Part shown: piece after piece, positions 61,648-64,000 of the stretch
How the letters are laid out: each line of letters opens with the position of its first letter
Numbering within the stretch: position 1 is the first letter of the stretch
Assembly: GCF_001542625.1 (NCBI RefSeq)
Contig: NZ_CP016279.1
Span: forward strand, 1,612,001 to 1,676,000
Length of the DNA stretch: 64,000 bases
Direction: 5' to 3'
DNA from: Streptomyces griseochromogenes
GTDB lineage: Bacteria; Actinomycetota; Actinomycetes; Streptomycetales; Streptomycetaceae
The notes under the pieces: generated by a model
Told to the model about the DNA's origin: nothing
Databases searched by the model: none
The model's input: the letters and a program-made list of their open reading frames with translations, nothing else
Position numbers and translations under genes: made by a program

Positions 61648-62416
61648 GACATCGTCATCCCAACTGGCCGAGTTGCGCGGCCAAGGGCTGCTCCCGGCGG
61701 AGCCTCTCTGTATCTTCCAGGCCGGCTCCATCGTGCGGGGCTGGGGGAATCCGACCAGCGACGTGGATCTGTTCGTCATCACCGACGGAGCATGGAGCGC
61801 ATCGGTCGACACCGCCCCGATCCCGCTGGGTGCCGGCTTCTTCCAGGCGGTGGAGGCGTACCTGGACGGGACCCGCTGCGACATCCGGCTGCTGACCGAT
61901 GATCAGATCGATGCCGTGCTGGCCAAGGTGTCCCACGAGGCGTTCGAAAGCGCCGTGGGGGAGGGCGTCCAGCTCGACCGCCAGGAAACGGTGCTCCTGG
62001 AATGGCTCCGGCACGGCGTGGCCGTGGAGAACGCGGAGTGGCTGAAGCGGCGCGCGGACCAGCTCACCTCCTCGGCCTTCGGCGCCGTACTGGTGCAGCG
62101 TGGCCTCAATTACGCCGACTCCCGCGTCGAGGACGCCGTCGGGCAGATGTCGGTCGGCGACCTGGAAAGCGCGGTGCTGTCGGCGCACGGGGCGCTCGGC
62201 TATGCCGTCGACGCGCTGCTCGCTTCCTACGGCGAATACGGCCAGAACCCGAAATGGCGGGCCAGGCGATTCCGCGCCGTGACGCAGTCCGTGCTCTCCT
62301 TCGACGCGTACTGGGCGCTGGAAACCATGCAGACCTTCGACCCCGCTGATCCGGCCGCCTGGGTCGACGAGGTCCTTCCCGTGTGCCGCAAGATCTCCAT
62401 GGAGGTGGTCCTCTGA
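61640..62416 (+). CDS. Minimal nucleotidyltransferase
   Basis: A 258-residue protein with the Pol-beta-type NTase motif GS(10)DxD: G29-S30 (FQAGSIVRGWGNPTSDVDLF), D41, D43, and a third Asp at D81 (TRCDIRLL). The C-terminal half is helical (HEPN-like in size, though without a clear RxxxxH). Genes of this kind accompany AsnB, PqqD and kinase genes in paeninodin-type lasso clusters. It could nucleotidylate the peptide, the growing product or a resistance target. It is the third enzyme gene in the rightward operon, coupled at both ends by overlaps. Confidence 0.83.
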   Translation: MTETSSSQLAELRGQGLLPAEPLCIFQAGSIVRGWGNPTSDVDLFVITDGAWSASVDTAPIPLGAGFFQAVEAYLDGTRCDIRLLTDDQIDAVLAKVSHEAFESAVGEGVQLDRQETVLLEWLRHGVAVENAEWLKRRADQLTSSAFGAVLVQRGLNYADSRVEDAVGQMSVGDLESAVLSAHGALGYAVDALLASYGEYGQNPKWRARRFRAVTQSVLSFDAYWALETMQTFDPADPAAWVDEVLPVCRKISMEVVL

Positions 62417-62697
62417 TGACGGACAACCCGGAACTCTCCGGCGACCAGGTCCCCTCGTGCCGCCCCGACGTCCGGGTGCGCAACGTACGGGGAACGTTCC
62501 TGGTGGCCGTGGCCAACAACGCGTTCGAGCTGTCCGAGAGCGCGGGCTTCATCTGGAAGCACATCGACGGGCGCCGATCGATAGCCGATATCGCCCGACT
62601 GCTGGCCGGCGAATACGGCATCGACGAAGAGGCGGCACTTCTCGACACCAAGGAGATGTTCGAGTTTCTCGCGGCCAACGGTTCGGTCCGGTTCTGA
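62416..62697 (+). CDS. PqqD-family RiPP recognition element protein
   Basis: A free-standing 93-residue PqqD/RRE protein: CRPDVRVRNVRGTFLVAV, then NNAFELSESAGFIWKHIDG, RSIADIARLLAGEYGI and EEAALLDTKEMFEFLAANGSV, the beta-winged-helix order of PqqD. RREs bind the YxxP region of leader peptides and hand them to the modifying enzymes. Its presence directly supports the 58450 peptide as a real substrate or carrier. The start is ATG 62416, sharing one base with the NTase stop (TGATG). Confidence 0.9.
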   Translation: MTDNPELSGDQVPSCRPDVRVRNVRGTFLVAVANNAFELSESAGFIWKHIDGRRSIADIARLLAGEYGIDEEAALLDTKEMFEFLAANGSVRF

Positions 62698-62749
62698 TGC
62701 CATCGGCCGGCCGCCACAGCAGCCGCGGCATTTGTTTGATTGGAGCACG

Positions 62750-64000
62750 ATGAAAACTTCCGTACTCACCGCACATGAATGGCTGACGCCACGTGGGACC
62801 GAATCCTCCTCCGTGATCTGGAACGAGGGACGGCTCACGGTCGCCGAGCCGGCCGCGGCCGACGTCGCGGGTTCCGACGGCTACTTCGTGCCGAGCCTGC
62901 CGGTCGAGGTCCACTGCCACGGCCTGGGCGACGTCGACTTCTCCGACTTCAGCCGGATGGACCTGAAGCAGCTCAACGAGGCCGCCCGGGGCGAAGGGAT
63001 CGTCTGCATCCCCACGCTCTACCTCCGGCAGGAGCGGCTCGACGACTTCGTCGTGTTCATGCGCGAGTTCTCGCAGATGCGCGACGACGGCACGCTTCCG
63101 TACGTGGGAGCCATGGCCCTCGAGGGGCCGCTGGTCGCCAGCTTCGGGGGCACCCCGGCCAGCTCCGTGTGGGCGCCGTCGCGCGAGGAGTGGGCCAAGC
63201 TGGCCTCCTGCGGTCCGCTCGGCCTCGTCTATCTGATGCTCTCGCCCGACGCCCTGACCCCGGGATCGTACGTCGCACCTTCGCTGCCGGCCGGCTACCC
63301 GGACCTGGAGTGGATCGTCACCACCCTGGTCGAGGCCGGAGTGCGTCCGGCGCTGGGCCACTTCACCCGCGAGGACCCCCAACTGGGCGCCGACTGCGTG
63401 GAGACGGCGATCGGCGCGGCGGAGGCCGCCGACTTCCCCGGCGACGGGGTCCGCGTGATCACGGACCACCTGTTCAACGAGATGCCGCTGCTGATCAAGC
63501 ACGCCTTCCGCACCTCCCGGGCCAAGGCCGAACGCGACCGCGTCATCGCCTCGTACGACCTTCCGTCGTGGAACCTCGCCGACCTGCACGAGCAGATCGG
63601 TCCGGTCCCCGCGACGATCATCCGGGCCGCACACGCCGGCCGGATCACCGCCTGCCTCAACTTCGACGGCGAGCACGTGGACTTCGCCATCGCACGACGA
63701 GCCGTCGAGCTGGCCGGGCCCTCGAACATGATGCTCATGACCGACCGCAGCGACACCGCGAACCTCGGCGGCCAGCACCTGCACCGCGAGGCGGAGAACT
63801 CGCTGTGGTACCAGCACGAGGGTGTCGTGGCCGCCGGTACGCAGCCCATCGACAAGCAGATCGCCAACGTCCGGAGCCTCGGTGTGCCGGAGTCCGACAT
63901 CTGGCACCTGGTCTCCTTCACGGCCCACCGCACCTTCTTCCCCGAGGCGGACCTGCTCAGCAAGGCCCCGGAGCGCGGCTGCTTCGTGCTGGGGGACGGC
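62750..64000 (+). CDS. NagA-like amidohydrolase (runs off the right edge)
   Basis: The first 417 residues of an amidohydrolase-superfamily protein resembling N-acetylglucosamine-6-phosphate deacetylase. Metal and catalytic residues are kept: H55-x-H57 (VEVHCHG), E125 (ALEGPL), H204 (LGHF), H240 (DHLFNEM) and D332 (MTDRSD). The general sequence is divergent from housekeeping NagA, so the substrate may be another N-acylated or cyclic-amide phosphate. GGAG lies 5 bases before ATG 62750; the gene is 52 bases downstream of the PqqD gene, on the same strand. No stop codon is reached by position 64000. Confidence 0.82.
   Translation, partial: MKTSVLTAHEWLTPRGTESSSVIWNEGRLTVAEPAAADVAGSDGYFVPSLPVEVHCHGLGDVDFSDFSRMDLKQLNEAARGEGIVCIPTLYLRQERLDDFVVFMREFSQMRDDGTLPYVGAMALEGPLVASFGGTPASSVWAPSREEWAKLASCGPLGLVYLMLSPDALTPGSYVAPSLPAGYPDLEWIVTTLVEAGVRPALGHFTREDPQLGADCVETAIGAAEAADFPGDGVRVITDHLFNEMPLLIKHAFRTSRAKAERDRVIASYDLPSWNLADLHEQIGPVPATIIRAAHAGRITACLNFDGEHVDFAIARRAVELAGPSNMMLMTDRSDTANLGGQHLHREAENSLWYQHEGVVAAGTQPIDKQIANVRSLGVPESDIWHLVSFTAHRTFFPEADLLSKAPERGCFVLGDG

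Noticed and set aside
1..64000. tRNA, rRNA, insertion sequences, integrases and prophage genes
   Set aside because: I looked for these and saw none; the accessory locus has no adjacent tRNA or integrase inside the window, so no attachment site can be called.

Overview
The window is high-GC actinobacterial DNA and almost certainly comes from a Streptomyces chromosome. It carries the polarity coiled-coil genes filP and scy, an absC-type MarR gene, icmA, the actinobacterial mismatch endonuclease nucS, frequent GTG/TTG starts and ATGA-overlapping operons. From memory, the gene order from about 0.3 to 47.9 kb follows the S. coelicolor SCO5385-SCO5430 neighbourhood. This was recognised, not searched.

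Layout of the conserved part. 0-9.8 kb: 3-hydroxybutyryl-CoA dehydrogenase, a STAS protein, a membrane-anchored P-loop protein, nucS, a luciferase-like oxidoreductase and an ABC exporter. 9.8-16.8 kb: a second, paralogous ABC exporter, then filP and scy. 16.9-19.8 kb: methylmalonyl-CoA epimerase, thiolase and MeaB, functionally linked to icmA at 30.5 kb (short-chain acyl-CoA and B12 chemistry). 19.9-34.5 kb: transporters, MarR/TetR/ArsR regulators with visible palindromic operators, three tandem AIM24 genes, two DUF3817 genes and a thioredoxin-TPR protein. 34.5-37.8 kb: a palindrome-rich control region and a secreted/membrane three-gene module (DUF6230-like, DUF6114-like, Ser/Thr-rich secreted protein). 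37.9-44 kb: pyk, ackA-pta and pfkA. 44-47.9 kb: a sugar ABC importer with a DasR-like site, next to the remains of a PIG-L (MshB-like) deacetylase gene.

From about 48.4 kb to the right edge lies an accessory biosynthetic locus, the most interesting part of the window. It has two divergent operons. Rightward, a strong Shine-Dalgarno sequence precedes a gene for a 22-residue peptide that looks like a lasso-type leader (YxxP, then G) but stops where a core should begin. A 13-bp stem with a GAAA loop follows. Then come an asparagine-synthetase-like enzyme with an intact glutaminase half and a PqqD-like tail, a CPBP membrane protease, a minimal nucleotidyltransferase, a free PqqD/RRE protein and a NagA-like amidohydrolase that runs off the window. 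Leftward, ten tightly packed genes encode an AurF-like di-iron N-oxygenase, two nucleoside-diphosphate-kinase-like proteins, an acetyl-xylan-esterase-like hydrolase, a YiiM-like MOSC protein, a cupin, a HAD phosphatase, a CYTH protein, an NTP_transf_5 protein and an odd PLP enzyme.

The peptide has no Asp or Glu, so a classical lasso isopeptide ring is impossible. Its only free carboxylate is the C-terminus of Val22. My inference is that the peptide serves as a ribosomally made carrier on which the AsnB-like enzyme forms an amide at the C-terminus, with N-oxygenation and phosphoryl/nucleotidyl chemistry from the leftward operon. I know of no described pathway with this combination, but I could not search.
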